DNA of 64,000 nucleotides from Bufo bufo (lineage: Eukaryota > Chordata > Amphibia > Anura > Bufonidae), in the NCBI RefSeq assembly GCF_905171765.1, contig NC_053390.1:517910852-517974851 (forward strand). The letters are read 5' to 3'. Made by a program: the position numbers and the translations under genes. A model generated the notes under the pieces. It searched no databases. It saw nothing but the letters and a program-made list of their open reading frames with translations, and was not told where the DNA came from. Each line of letters begins with the position of its first letter. Positions within the stretch are counted from its first letter, which is position 1. Shown one piece after another: positions 33,670-42,189 of the stretch.

Positions 33670-35590
33670 CTGCCAGGTAATCGGGGCTCAGCTGGCTCCG
33701 TTCCAGCTGTGCCTCACGCCCGTCCTGGTCTCCAGCCCCTGGGGTGCGAGCTTGTGATGCTGCTCTCCCCCAGTATGTTCCGCTCACAGAAGTGCGGGCG
33801 GCTGGGTTGGGGGAGCGGCATCCTAGCTTCAGTGATCTGCCGGTCACATGCCGGCTCAGGATGAGTTCCTTTGAATGTATAACATGCTCGTTCAGCATAT
33901 ACTGATTCCTAAATCTTACCTGGAAACCAGTTATGCTCCTAGGGCTTCCAGCACAGGAGGTGTTCTCAATTGTGGTTTTATGATGCAGGCAGTATTCCTG
34001 TGTCTCAGGGGGGGGCGCAGCTTCATTAGTGCTCCCCAACCCACAGCAGTTTATCTGCGGGCTAAAGCACCAGCCCTTAATGTACGTGCCCATTTAAACT
34101 CAAAGCAGCTATACTTAGGCTGTTCAAAAAAAAAAAAGCAGCATCATAATACCAGAATTTGCGGTTTAGGTGCAAGGGATGTTTTCACTTTTACTGTTTT
34201 GTGACAGCGGGTTTTTGTTGTCTGTCTCAATCTGCTTCTGTCTCCTGGTCTTTTCGTTTCCAGGGTCCCTGGTTCACCCATATTTTCAATGTTCCTGGAT
34301 CGCCCAGGTTGTCAATGTTCCTGGATCGCCCAGGTTGTCAATGTTCCTGGATCGCCCAGGTTGTCAGTGTTCCTGGATCGCCCAGGTTGTCAGTGTTCCT
34401 GGATCGCCCAGGTTGTCAGTGTTCCTGGATCGCCCAGGTTGTCAGTGTTCCTGGATCGCCCAGGTTGTCAGTGTTCCTGGATCGCCCAGGTTGTCAGTGT
34501 TCCTGGATCGCCCAGGTTGTCAGTGTTCCTGGATCGCCCAGGTTGTCAGTGTTCCTGGATCGCCAAGGTTGTCAGTGTTCCTGGATCGCCCAGGTTGTCA
34601 GTGCTCCTGGATCGCCCAGGTTGTCAGTGTTCCTGGATCGCCCAGGTTGTCAGTGTTCCTGGATCGCCCAGGTTGTCAATGTTCCTGGATCGCCCAGGTT
34701 GTCAATGTCCCTGGATCGCCCAGGTTGTCAATGTTCCTAGATCGCCCAGGTTATCAATGTTCCTGGATCGCCCAGGTTGTCAATGTTCCTGGATCGCCCA
34801 GGTTGTCAATGTTCCTGGATCGCCCAGGTTGTCAATGTTCCTGGATCGCCCAGGTTGTCAGTGTTCCTGGATCGCCCAGGTTGTCAGTGTTCCTGGATCG
34901 CCCAGGTTGTCAGTGTTCCTGGATCGCCCAGGTTGTCAGTGTTCCTGGATCGCCCAGGTTGTCAGTGTTCCTGGATCGCCCAGGTTGTCAGTGTTCCTGG
35001 ATCGCCCAGGTTGTCAATGTTCCTGGATCGCCCAGGTTGTCAGTGTTCCTGGATCGCCCAGGTTGTCAGTGTTCCTGGATCGCCCAGGTTGTCAATGTTC
35101 CTGGATCGCCCAGGTTGTCAATGTCCCTGGATCGCCCCCGTGTTGTCAATGTTCCTGGATCGCCCAGGTTATCAATGTTCCTGGATAGCCCAGGTTTTGT
35201 CTTCATTTTCTTAGGATTTTACATCTATTCTGATGTCGGTTGTTCCTTCCTTTAGATTGGGCAGTTGTTATTTTTCCTTCCTCTCCTTCGTTTCGTCTAG
35301 GAATTTCGAGGCAATTCCAGGTAAGTCGGCTCACAGACGGTCACTGGGGCAGGGTTAACTGTCAGTTTGATACTCAAGTCCGTTCTTTTTTTAGTTCCAC
35401 TTAAACGATTGGGTTTTTTTTTTTTTGGAAGTCGTCTTTCCAAATCCGTTCGCATTCCGTCAGGTAGGTTCTTCCGTTGGTCACTTTTACACGCTTCAGT
35501 CTCTCACTTTCTTCCGGCCGCTATTACCACTTCCGTCTGTGCTTCTTTTCGTTTTTGCCGGTAGACATAAGTTCCCCTTTTTTCCCAGGT
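33670..35590 (+). promoter_or_regulatory. Candidate splice sites in the retrotransposon leader
   Basis: Donor-like CAG/GTAATC is at 33676/33677. Acceptor-like ctccttcgtttcgtctag ends at 35300. Donor CAG/GTAAGT, a full consensus match, is at 35320/35321. Acceptor-like ttccccttttttcccag ends at 35588, seven bases before the gag ATG. The 20-nt segment 35301-35320 would be a micro-exon. Spliced use is inference. Confidence 0.45.
34290..35201 (+). repeat. 26-bp minisatellite, about 35 copies
   Basis: The unit is tgttcctggatcgcccaggt plus tgtcag or tgtcaa, 26 bp, nearly identical in every copy. The main variable site is A/G in tca(a/g)tgttcc, and it occurs in blocks: first about 3 A units, then a long G run, an A run, a G run, then mixed. 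One unit near 35131 is 2 bp longer. Because 26 is not a multiple of 3 and the unit has no stop, all three plus frames are open and give meaningless ORFs of up to 361 codons. Confidence 0.95.
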
Positions 35591-35594
35591 CATC

Positions 35595-36729
35595 ATGTCT
35601 CACATGTCCGATATGGAGGACAACCTCTCCATGCCAGGATCGTCCGTCTCGGGGCATTATAGCAACACATCACTAAGGAGTTGGACTGTGCCAAAGTTGA
35701 TCGCCGAACTCAATCGCAGGGGGATTCGGCATCCCGCGACTGCCCGCAAGGCCGAATTATACCGGCTCCTGATGACCACTCCGGGTCCGACAGCTGAGCA
35801 GTCCAATAGCGACTCCATCCGGCTGGTTCTAGCTCAGATCCAGTCATCCATCGCCGGTCTCGTTAGCTCAGTCACGGACATTCAGAACAGGGTCGCGGTT
35901 TTAGAATCCAGGCCAGCAGCCTCACCGCAATATCCAGGTTCGGCAGTCATTCCTGCCATTCCTCCGGACGTTGCAGGTAGGCCTTCTGCCACCCCCCCAA
36001 ATTGCTCCTTCCCATTTCGTTCCGGAGCATATTAAGAAGGATATCCTGGCAGGCAAGGACGTAAATTTAGCATCCATTTTGATTGCCTCCCAGGATATTT
36101 CCGAAAACCGGGTGATTAATTGCGGAGAGGTTTCCGTGGTGTTGAAGGCCAAGGATGCTCGGTTAAATAGGAAGTTGTCGGTTTCCGAGTTTGTCCTGGC
36201 CTTCAGCCTCTACAGGGATGTAATATGCTCCGCCCACCCCAATCGCAGGGAAGAATTAGACACTTACTTGTACCGGATTACGGATTTGGGGCACAAGTAC
36301 GGCGGCTCGGCATTTTACGACTATCATCGTTCGTTTTCTGCCAAAGCCGCCGCAGCCCTGAATCAATTTCAGTTCATGTCCAACTGGGCAGACTTGGACA
36401 TGGAGTTATTCTGCCGGCACTTCGCAGGTCTGAAGGCTCCCCTGTGTGCCATCTGCCAATCCATCTTTCATTCCACGGAATGGTGCCCTAATCCGGTGCA
36501 AGATCCTCAGTCAGCACCCACTCCAGGTCTGTCCGGGTCCTCCAGGTCTTCCTCGTCATTAGATAAACTGGGTAGGCCCATTGTGTACCTCGGCAGTAGC
36601 CAGGTGTGCAATAATTTTAATGCCAAGGGCTGTGCTTTCAATGCGTGCCGAGCACTGCACATCTGCTCCCTTTGTTTTCGGGCTCACCCTCGTCCTTCCT
36701 GTCCCAGGATGTCAGCCAGGGACTCCTGA
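35595..36729 (+). pseudogene. Ngaro gag-like protein, frame change at a C7 run
   Basis: The nucleocapsid/gag-like ORF of the element. The first part (35595 to about 35995) has an ATG just after an acceptor-like site and contains a SAP-like motif, WTVPKLIAELNRRGIRHPAT (residues about 30-49), then a coiled segment with IQNRVAVLESR. At C7 (35992-35998) the homologous reading moves by one base. The second part (to 36729) contains PEHIKKDILAGKDVNLASIL and a C-terminal cysteine/histidine cluster (CAICQSIFHSTEWC; CNNFNAKGCAFNAC; CSLCFRAH), a likely zinc-binding region. It ends at TGA 36727-36729, in frame with RT. Labelled pseudogene because of the shift; a homopolymer sequencing error or polymorphism is equally possible. 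Confidence 0.75.
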
Positions 36730-36733
36730 CTAG
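36727..36733 (+). promoter_or_regulatory. Candidate stop-codon readthrough site UGA-CUA-G
   Basis: The only stop between gag and RT/RNase H is TGA at 36727, directly followed by CTAG. UGA followed by CUA is an established leaky context in vertebrate readthrough genes such as AQP4 and MAPK10. RT-like sequence starts right after it, and the first in-frame ATG is 45 codons further on (36865). Function is inference. Confidence 0.55.
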
Positions 36734-38319
36734 CCGACCTCAACTTGGAGTTACTGGCTGCACTCCTGCAGGGCCACCCAGATCGTTCCTTTGTCACCTT
36801 CTTATTGGATGGGTGCAGAGAGGGGTTTCACACCGGCATTATCACGCGCCCTCAGGGCTGCTGGATGGGCCCCAATCTTCTATCCGCCGCCAGTGACCCT
36901 GGGGCGGTGACCACTCTCATTCAGGCAGAGGTCGACAAAGGGTTCGTCATTGGTCCCTTCCTTAAGATCCCATTCCAGTCGTGGCGCATCAACCCTATCG
37001 GCCTTGTCACGAAGTCTTCATCAAATAAAAAACGTCTCATTTATGATCTCTCCGCGCCTCATATGTCCTCCATCCCCAGTCTTAATTCACTCATTCTGTC
37101 TGAGGAATATTCCATGCAATATTCCTCAGTTGACGAGGCCATCCAGTACATTCTTCAAGCAGGTGTCGGGGCTTGGTTGGCCAAGGTAGATATTGCCGAT
37201 GCTTTCAAGCTGCTTCCAATACACCCGCAGCTTTGGAAGTACTACGGCATCCAGTGGGCAGATAAATTTTACTTTGCCAACCGGCTTACTTTTGGCTCCA
37301 AGAGCAGCCCTTGGCTTTTTGAACAACTTGCTAAAGCCCTGCACTGGATTCTCAACCATCACGGTGGCTTATCCATGGTCGTTCACTACTTGGACGACTT
37401 TCTCCTCATTGAAAAGCCCAGTCAGGTCCCTTCCATTCCCCATTCACTTCTGGATATTTTTTCCCGACTCCAGGTCCCCGTGGCCACAGCCAAGACTGAG
37501 GGTCCGGCCACTACAGTCACCTTCCTGGGCATCATTCTAGATACCGTTAGAATGGAGGCTAGCCTCCCCAGCGAGAAGTTGCTCAGGATTCGCTCAGCCA
37601 TCTCCCGGGCAGTCCAGTCTCACTCACTGACCAGGGCGGAGCTCCAATCCTTGCTGGGGATGCTTAATTTCGCCACCAGAATTATGCCTCAAGGCAGGGC
37701 CTTCCTTTCCAGGTTGCTATGTCTCCTGCCCTCGGCCCCGGAGCAAGATTCTGTCGTCCATTTGGACAGCCAGGCCATTGCAGATCTCGACATGTGGAGC
37801 AGTTTTCTCTCTGACTGGAATGGCATTTCTTTGTTCGTTCCGCAGTGGGATTCCTCTTCCCCCATGGTTTTCTCCGACGCCGCCGGTTCCTCCGGGTTCG
37901 CTGCCATTTTCAGGTCTCATTGGCTGGCTGCCGGATGGCCGCCAGAATTAGCCTCGGACTCTGCAGCTCTAAAATCTTCCCCCCTTTTGGAACTGTATCC
38001 CATAGTGGCGGCTGCTCAGGCCTGGGGTCACCTCTGGTCTAACACTTCCGTGACGTTCGTTACAGATAGTCAGACCTTGGTGGACATTGTCAACAAGGGC
38101 AGGGCCCAGTCCCTTAGGATCATGGCGTTGTTGCGCAAGTTAGTGTGGTTATCCCTCCATCACAATTTTCACATGCGCTGCGTACACAACTCAGGCGAAC
38201 AGAATAAGGCTGCGGACGCGCTTTCCCGTGCTAATTTTGCAATTTTCTTTCAGGAAATGCCCGACGCGGATCGGTCAGGCACGTCGGTGCCCCAATTCAG
38301 CACCCTCGTTCTGGTTTAG
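36730..38319 (+). CDS. Reverse transcriptase / RNase H (Ngaro pol)
   Basis: Copies the element's RNA into DNA and degrades the template. The 529-codon frame has no ATG at its start and follows the gag UGA. RT blocks in order are FVTFLLDGCREGF, GLVTKSSSNKKRLIYDLS, LAKVDIADAFKLLPIHP and FGSKSSPWLFEQLAKALHW, then the catalytic HYLDDFLLI with aspartates encoded at 37393 and 37396. The RNase H region follows: FSDAAGSSGFAAIF, ELYPIVAAAQAW, FVTDSQTLVDIV and NKAADALSR near the end. No internal stop is seen. It is probably made as a gag-pol fusion by readthrough; alternatively the TGA is a plain mutation. Confidence 0.9.
   Translation, partial: LADLNLELLAALLQGHPDRSFVTFLLDGCREGFHTGIITRPQGCWMGPNLLSAASDPGAVTTLIQAEVDKGFVIGPFLKIPFQSWRINPIGLVTKSSSNKKRLIYDLSAPHMSSIPSLNSLILSEEYSMQYSSVDEAIQYILQAGVGAWLAKVDIADAFKLLPIHPQLWKYYGIQWADKFYFANRLTFGSKSSPWLFEQLAKALHWILNHHGGLSMVVHYLDDFLLIEKPSQVPSIPHSLLDIFSRLQVPVATAKTEGPATTVTFLGIILDTVRMEASLPSEKLLRIRSAISRAVQSHSLTRAELQSLLGMLNFATRIMPQGRAFLSRLLCLLPSAPEQDSVVHLDSQAIADLDMWSSFLSDWNGISLFVPQWDSSSPMVFSDAAGSSGFAAIFRSHWLAAGWPPELASDSAALKSSPLLELYPIVAAAQAWGHLWSNTSVTFVTDSQTLVDIVNKGRAQSLRIMALLRKLVWLSLHHNFHMRCVHNSGEQNKAADALSRANFAIFFQEMPDADRSGTSVPQFSTLVLV
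38232..38254 (+). promoter_or_regulatory. Candidate 3' splice site before the recombinase
   Basis: A branch-like tgctaat (branch A about 38234) is followed by the pyrimidine-rich tract attttctttcag ending at 38253. Joining donor CAG/GTAGGC at 35976 to this site keeps the SAP-gag frame in phase with the recombinase frame. Inference; no transcript evidence. Confidence 0.4.
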
Positions 38320-38360
38320 ATTCGCTCTTAGAGGAGGCCAAGGGCCTGGTCGCCAAATCG

Positions 38361-39257
38361 TTGTCACGTAATACGGCGAGGAATTATCAGGCTGGCCTAA
38401 GAGCGTTTGATAAATTCTCTAAGAATCATCCGAGGGGTCAACACTCCGAAATCTCCTACATCATGGCCTTCCTGGCCTATTGTCACTCGCATCTCTCTCT
38501 GTCGTATAGTACCATCAGACTCTATTTAGCCGGTCTTCAACATCACGCTATGCTGGCCACTCCTCATCACAGGTCCTTTTTTTCCATCCAAGCTATTAAA
38601 GCCACTCTTCGGGGCATTCAAAAGGTAGGGAAGGGGTCCGTGAGCCATAGGCAACCAGTATCCAGCAAATTGTTCAGGGATCTCTCCTCGACATTGGATG
38701 GTAATCCTTTTGGGCCCTCCACTAGCCTGATTCTGAAAGCGGCCATGTATCTCACCTTTTATGGGTTCCTCCGGCCCGGAGAGGTTCTGGCCGGTCCAAA
38801 TCGTAAAAACCATCCTCTGAAGCAACATCTGTCATGGGGCCAAGGCCATTACACTCTCCTCCTACCCTCCACCAAAACCAATCAGACGGGTCCCCCCTCT
38901 GAAATCAAGTTCTACCCAACCTTGAACAATTGGTGCCCAGTTCAAGTGCTGCATCAACTGACAGCACTCATCCGAGGTTCATTGCCCGACAGTCCACTCT
39001 TGCCGCATGCAGGCAAGCCTCTCAGGACCTCGCAGTTTATCTCTTATATCCGTGCCCTCGCCCAGGGACTAGGCTATGACCCCAAGGTAATTTCAGGGCA
39101 CTCATTTCGTATAGGGGCAGCCTCCGCTGCTTCTCGACATCAGGTGCCGACCCACGTCATCCGGTCCATGGGGCGGTGGCGATCCTCCTGCTTTACCAGG
39201 TATATACCCAATCCTCAAGCCGAGATATCTCATGCCTTTCGTTCACTGGCTTTGTAA
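38361..39257 (+). CDS. Tyrosine recombinase (Ngaro integrase)
   Basis: A site-specific recombinase that integrates the circular DNA copy. Numbered from the TTG at 38361 (298 codons), the catalytic set is complete: R138 in FYGFLRPGEV, K172 in PSTKTNQ, H247 and R250 in GHSFRIGAAS, W273 in MGRW, and tyrosine nucleophile Y281 in FTRYIPNP. The frame is open back to 38235 and recombinase-like sequence (LLEEAKGLVAKSLSRNTARN) begins before 38361. There is no ATG in frame before 38463. The start is therefore probably supplied by splicing or frameshifting; 38361 is only a convenient boundary. It overlaps the end of the RT frame in another phase. Confidence 0.88.
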   Translation: MSRNTARNYQAGLRAFDKFSKNHPRGQHSEISYIMAFLAYCHSHLSLSYSTIRLYLAGLQHHAMLATPHHRSFFSIQAIKATLRGIQKVGKGSVSHRQPVSSKLFRDLSSTLDGNPFGPSTSLILKAAMYLTFYGFLRPGEVLAGPNRKNHPLKQHLSWGQGHYTLLLPSTKTNQTGPPSEIKFYPTLNNWCPVQVLHQLTALIRGSLPDSPLLPHAGKPLRTSQFISYIRALAQGLGYDPKVISGHSFRIGAASAASRHQVPTHVIRSMGRWRSSCFTRYIPNPQAEISHAFRSLAL

Positions 39258-39263
39258 TTTGTA

Positions 39264-39269
39264 AATAAA
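39264..39269 (+). terminator. Polyadenylation signal AATAAA
   Basis: AATAAA seven bases after the recombinase stop and just before B1. It is a plausible 3' end signal for the coding transcripts. A full-length replication transcript would have to pass it. Confidence 0.5.
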
Positions 39270-39295
39270 AGTGTTGTACCTACCTGTTGTTTTTT

Positions 39296-39408
39296 GCCCC
39301 CTTTTTCTCACTGGTGTACCCGCGCCCGTGGCGTCCGGCACAATTCAGCCACTATGTTCAGGGCAGGTTTCTCTGCGTACGCCGACGTTGTCCTAGCCCT
39401 GACCATAA
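39296..39408 (+). repeat. Split direct repeat B1
   Basis: 113 bp from gccccctttttctcactggt to gccctgaccataa. B2 (39541-39653) differs at one visible position (ggcgtccgg versus ggcttccgg). Confidence 0.9.
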
Positions 39409-39501
39409 ATTGTAAGGCTGTTACCAGCCTGCATTTGTGGGAGGGGCGTCTGGCTATTTATTCACCTTTCCTCCGTTCAGCCAGGCGCCCGAGCCTCACG
39501 C
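39409..39501 (+). repeat. Split direct repeat A2
   Basis: The internal copy of the 5' terminal repeat, directly abutting B1. A short unique segment (39502-39540, ending ttccatcaggtat) separates it from B2. Confidence 0.9.
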
Positions 39502-39540
39502 CCCTCCCTCCCGCCCTTTTCTCAGACTTCCATCAGGTAT

Positions 39541-39653
39541 GCCCCCTTTTTCTCACTGGTGTACCCGCGCCCGTGGCTTCCGGCACAATTCAGCCACTAT
39601 GTTCAGGGCAGGTTTCTCTGCGTACGCCGACGTTGTCCTAGCCCTGACCATAA
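39541..39653 (+). repeat. Split direct repeat B2 (3' terminus)
   Basis: The terminal copy of B1. Family D MITE sequence (atagagcatgctgtgatttt) resumes immediately, which fixes the 3' boundary of the element. Confidence 0.9.
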
Positions 39654-39818
39654 TATAGAGCATGCTGTGATTTTCACGCAACGCAAAAGTGATGCGTGAA
39701 AATCACAGCTCATGTGCACAGCCCCATAGAAATGAATAGGTCCGGATTCAGTGCGGGTGCAATGCGTTCAACTTCCGCATTGTACCCACGCGGAAATCTC
39801 ACCCGTGTGAACTCAGCC

Positions 39819-40030
39819 TAACAAACAACATTTATGATAACTGGAAAATACTCTTATGGTACACTTATTAATTGTAGAAACTTTTCAACAGATTTTTTGA
39901 AAAAAATGTGCAATTGCACCATGTCTGTGGCAAAAATATACACTACCAGCAGCACTGTAAAATATGCTTACTGTACACTTATTAAACGTAGAAACTTTGC
40001 AACAAGCTTGCATCAGCCACTATAGTTTCT
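39819..40030 (-). repeat. Upstream tandem units of the hAT element
   Basis: Units at about 39857 and 39973 share ggtacacttatta, gtagaaactttgcaaca-like text and tgcaattgcacc with the unit at 32638-32705. They are therefore the continuation of the hAT upstream region displaced by the 7.1-kb nested insertion. Confidence 0.6.
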
Positions 40031-41270
40031 TGTCTCCTTAAAAATGGATGTGCAATGAAGAAGAGACTGTATATATGTGAACAGCTCAAGTCCTGCAACA
40101 AACACACAATACACTAACTGTCCTTAGTTATTAAAGGGTAACAAGCTCGCAAATTACAGCAGCAACAGGATTCAAATAGTTATTTTAACTTACTTTTGAG
40201 AATTATTTATATATTTAGATGGAGAACCAAATAAAGTCTAAACCATTATATATACTAGTACTACACTAGTACATTTTTACAAGAACTATTACAACAAATT
40301 TGACCTTTAACCAGCAAAGATCTATGTAACATGCTAATAGAATATTTCTATTCAGCTAGGTCTCAATGGAATATGTTATGTTTTCTTAACTTTTTCAGGG
40401 TGACACCTGTGTGAAGGTGACTTGAATGTGGAAAATTCTGGAATCAACTTGTCATAGTCGTAACATTTTCACAGGACAAAATTATCCCATTCACTGCATT
40501 CCAATATACACAACTTGCAACAGACTCAATACACCTTTCTGCCAAGTATAGCATAAACAGAAACCATATAAATATAGAAAATAAGCTCCATAAAATATCA
40601 GCAAAATATATTCAAATTATTTTCCAAGAGCTTAATTATTGCATAAATTGGTAATGGGTTTCAATTTCAATCATTTCCTCCCTCTTCCTCCTCCCTGTCT
40701 TGTGTCTGACTACTAGAGCAGTCTGTAAGACTGGCTGCATCAGGAACCTCCCCCTCGGATACCCTATCTACAATAGGACCAAAGAGCATTAAGCCACTCC
40801 CATTGGCTATGCCCCACCCATCAGTCATTCCCCACTAAAAATGAAATAAAATCGGTAAAAAATGAATCCCTGTGTTTACTGCAGGGGTTCTAAAAGATTG
40901 TTTCAGAAAGATGCAGAAAAGCATGACTGACAGTGTGCCCATTTATGTTACTTTTTATGAGTGTGTCCCTAACAATGCTGACAGTATTAGACTAGAGATG
41001 CATGCACCCCAGTTTACTCTTAAATATCCAGAAGTAACAACAGAGGAATGACACGACACAGAATTGTACTCAAGAAGTGTTACTTTATGTTACAGATTTG
41101 GCTGGTACAGCCAAAATAGCTCTACGACACCAAAGCATGGACTCCACCAGACCTCTGAAGGTGTTCTGTGGTATCTTTCCTCAACTTACTTGCTCTTACT
41201 TTCTTACTTACTCTGTAGCAGTTGTTCTAAAATACTGGATAAGAGGCGCTAACCTTTGCCCCCACATGTA
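40031..41270. other. No gene seen
   Basis: AT-rich DNA without recognisable ends or coding domains. Confidence 0.35.
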
Positions 41271-41274
41271 TTTA

Positions 41275-42085
41275 TTATGAGTCTTGGGTACAAATAACTC
41301 TGTTGCCAGTCCACCAGTTGTCCTTCCTTGGATCATTTTTGTTAAGTACTAACTATCCCACACCCCACAAGACCTGCACTTTTGGAGATGCTCTTACCCA
41401 GTCATCTTGCCATCACAATTTAGCCCTTTGCCAGAGCTGTTTAAATCCTGCAGTGGTATTGGTCTAACCAAATCTCTGCATATTTGTTGGGTTTTAGCCA
41501 GATCTCCTCATTATAGTCAACAGGGCTAGCAGGCATTTTGGTAACATCTGGCAATGCTGAATCTGGAGAGCTCCAGCAAGCTGTTCTCTGCCAGAACTCT
41601 TTCCGCAAATGAAACAGGCCTTACTAGGAACTCCCCAGAAGACCTTCCCTTTTGGAGATGCTCTGACCCAGTCATCTAGCCATAACAATTTAGCCTTTTG
41701 CCAGAGTTGTTCAGAGCCTTACACTTGCCCATTTTCCCCCACTTTCAATATCAACTTCAAGAACCAAATCTTTGCCAGGTGTCACGGTCACAAGATTTTC
41801 AATGTTATTCACTTCTCCTGTCAGTGGTTTCAATGTTATGGCTAGCCGTTGCTCCTCACACGTATTTATGATTCTCGGGTACCCGTAACCCTGTTGCGAC
41901 TCCACCAGTTGTCCTTCCTTGAACCACTTTTGGTAAGTACTAACTAGGAACAACCCACAAAACCTGCCATTTTGAAGATACTCTGACCTAGTCATCTAGC
42001 CATCCTAATTTAATCCTTTGCCCCAGTTGCTCAGATCCTTCCATTTTTCCCACTTTCAATATCAACTTCAAGAACCAAATCCTTG
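41275..42085 (-). repeat. Tandem duplicates carrying a Tc1 helix-turn-helix fragment
   Basis: The minus-strand text STYQKWFKEGQLVESQQGYGYPRIINT (about 41850-41960) resembles the N-terminal DNA-binding part of Tc1 transposases. A second copy at 41275-41345 reads SKEGQLVDWQQSYLYPRLIINT. Between and after them the segment cttttggagatgctctgacc recurs near 41372, 41648 and, diverged, 41974. No DDE domain is attached. Confidence 0.5.
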
Positions 42086-42189
42086 CCAGGTGCCATTGCC
42101 AGAAGATAAAGTTATTCACCTCACCTGTCAATGATTTCAATGTAATGGATGATTGGTATATACACTCATACTGTACATTTCTACCTCCT

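Larger units (their letters stand above)
33482..39653 (+). mobile_element. Ngaro-like tyrosine-recombinase retrotransposon, near-complete
   Basis: Order: A1 repeat (33482-33574), leader with minisatellite, gag, RT/RNase H, tyrosine recombinase, then B1-A2-B2 (39296-39653). Split direct repeats together with the gag-RT/RH-YR order and no visible methyltransferase domain point to Ngaro rather than DIRS-1 or PAT (family knowledge). A1 and A2, and B1 and B2, each differ at one position that I can see, so the copy is young. The insertion lies inside the family D MITE with no target duplication, as expected for integration by a recombinase through a circular intermediate. Confidence 0.88.
32711..39818. 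mobile_element. Palindromic MITE, family D, split by a retrotransposon
   Basis: The left part is 32711-33481 and the right part 39654-39818. The ends ggctgggttcacacgggcgt and cacccgtgtgaactcagcc are inverted. Left-part landmarks are a long hairpin centred near 33110 (ctttgctgtgtacagg ... cctgtacacagcaaag) and a ccttataaccatgttataag palindrome at 33310. A copy lacking the insertion is at 57165-57892 and lets the two halves be aligned. Confidence 0.75.

Noticed and set aside
34290..35201. CRISPR-like array
   Set aside because: The units are directly contiguous with no unique spacers, in a vertebrate retrotransposon leader.
34159..35255. Long overlapping ORFs of up to 361 codons with a repeating PGSPRLSVFLDRPGCQCSWIAQVV motif
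   Set aside because: All three plus frames are open because the 26-bp minisatellite lacks stops and its length is not a multiple of three. The 'protein' is the repeat read in rotating frame.
33482..39653. DIRS-1 or PAT classification instead of Ngaro
   Set aside because: Terminal repeats are split direct (A1...B1A2B2), not inverted as in DIRS-1. Domain order gag-RT/RH-YR without a methyltransferase fits Ngaro better than PAT.
33482..39653. Endogenous retrovirus
   Set aside because: No LTRs, protease, DDE integrase or envelope; the integrase is a tyrosine recombinase.
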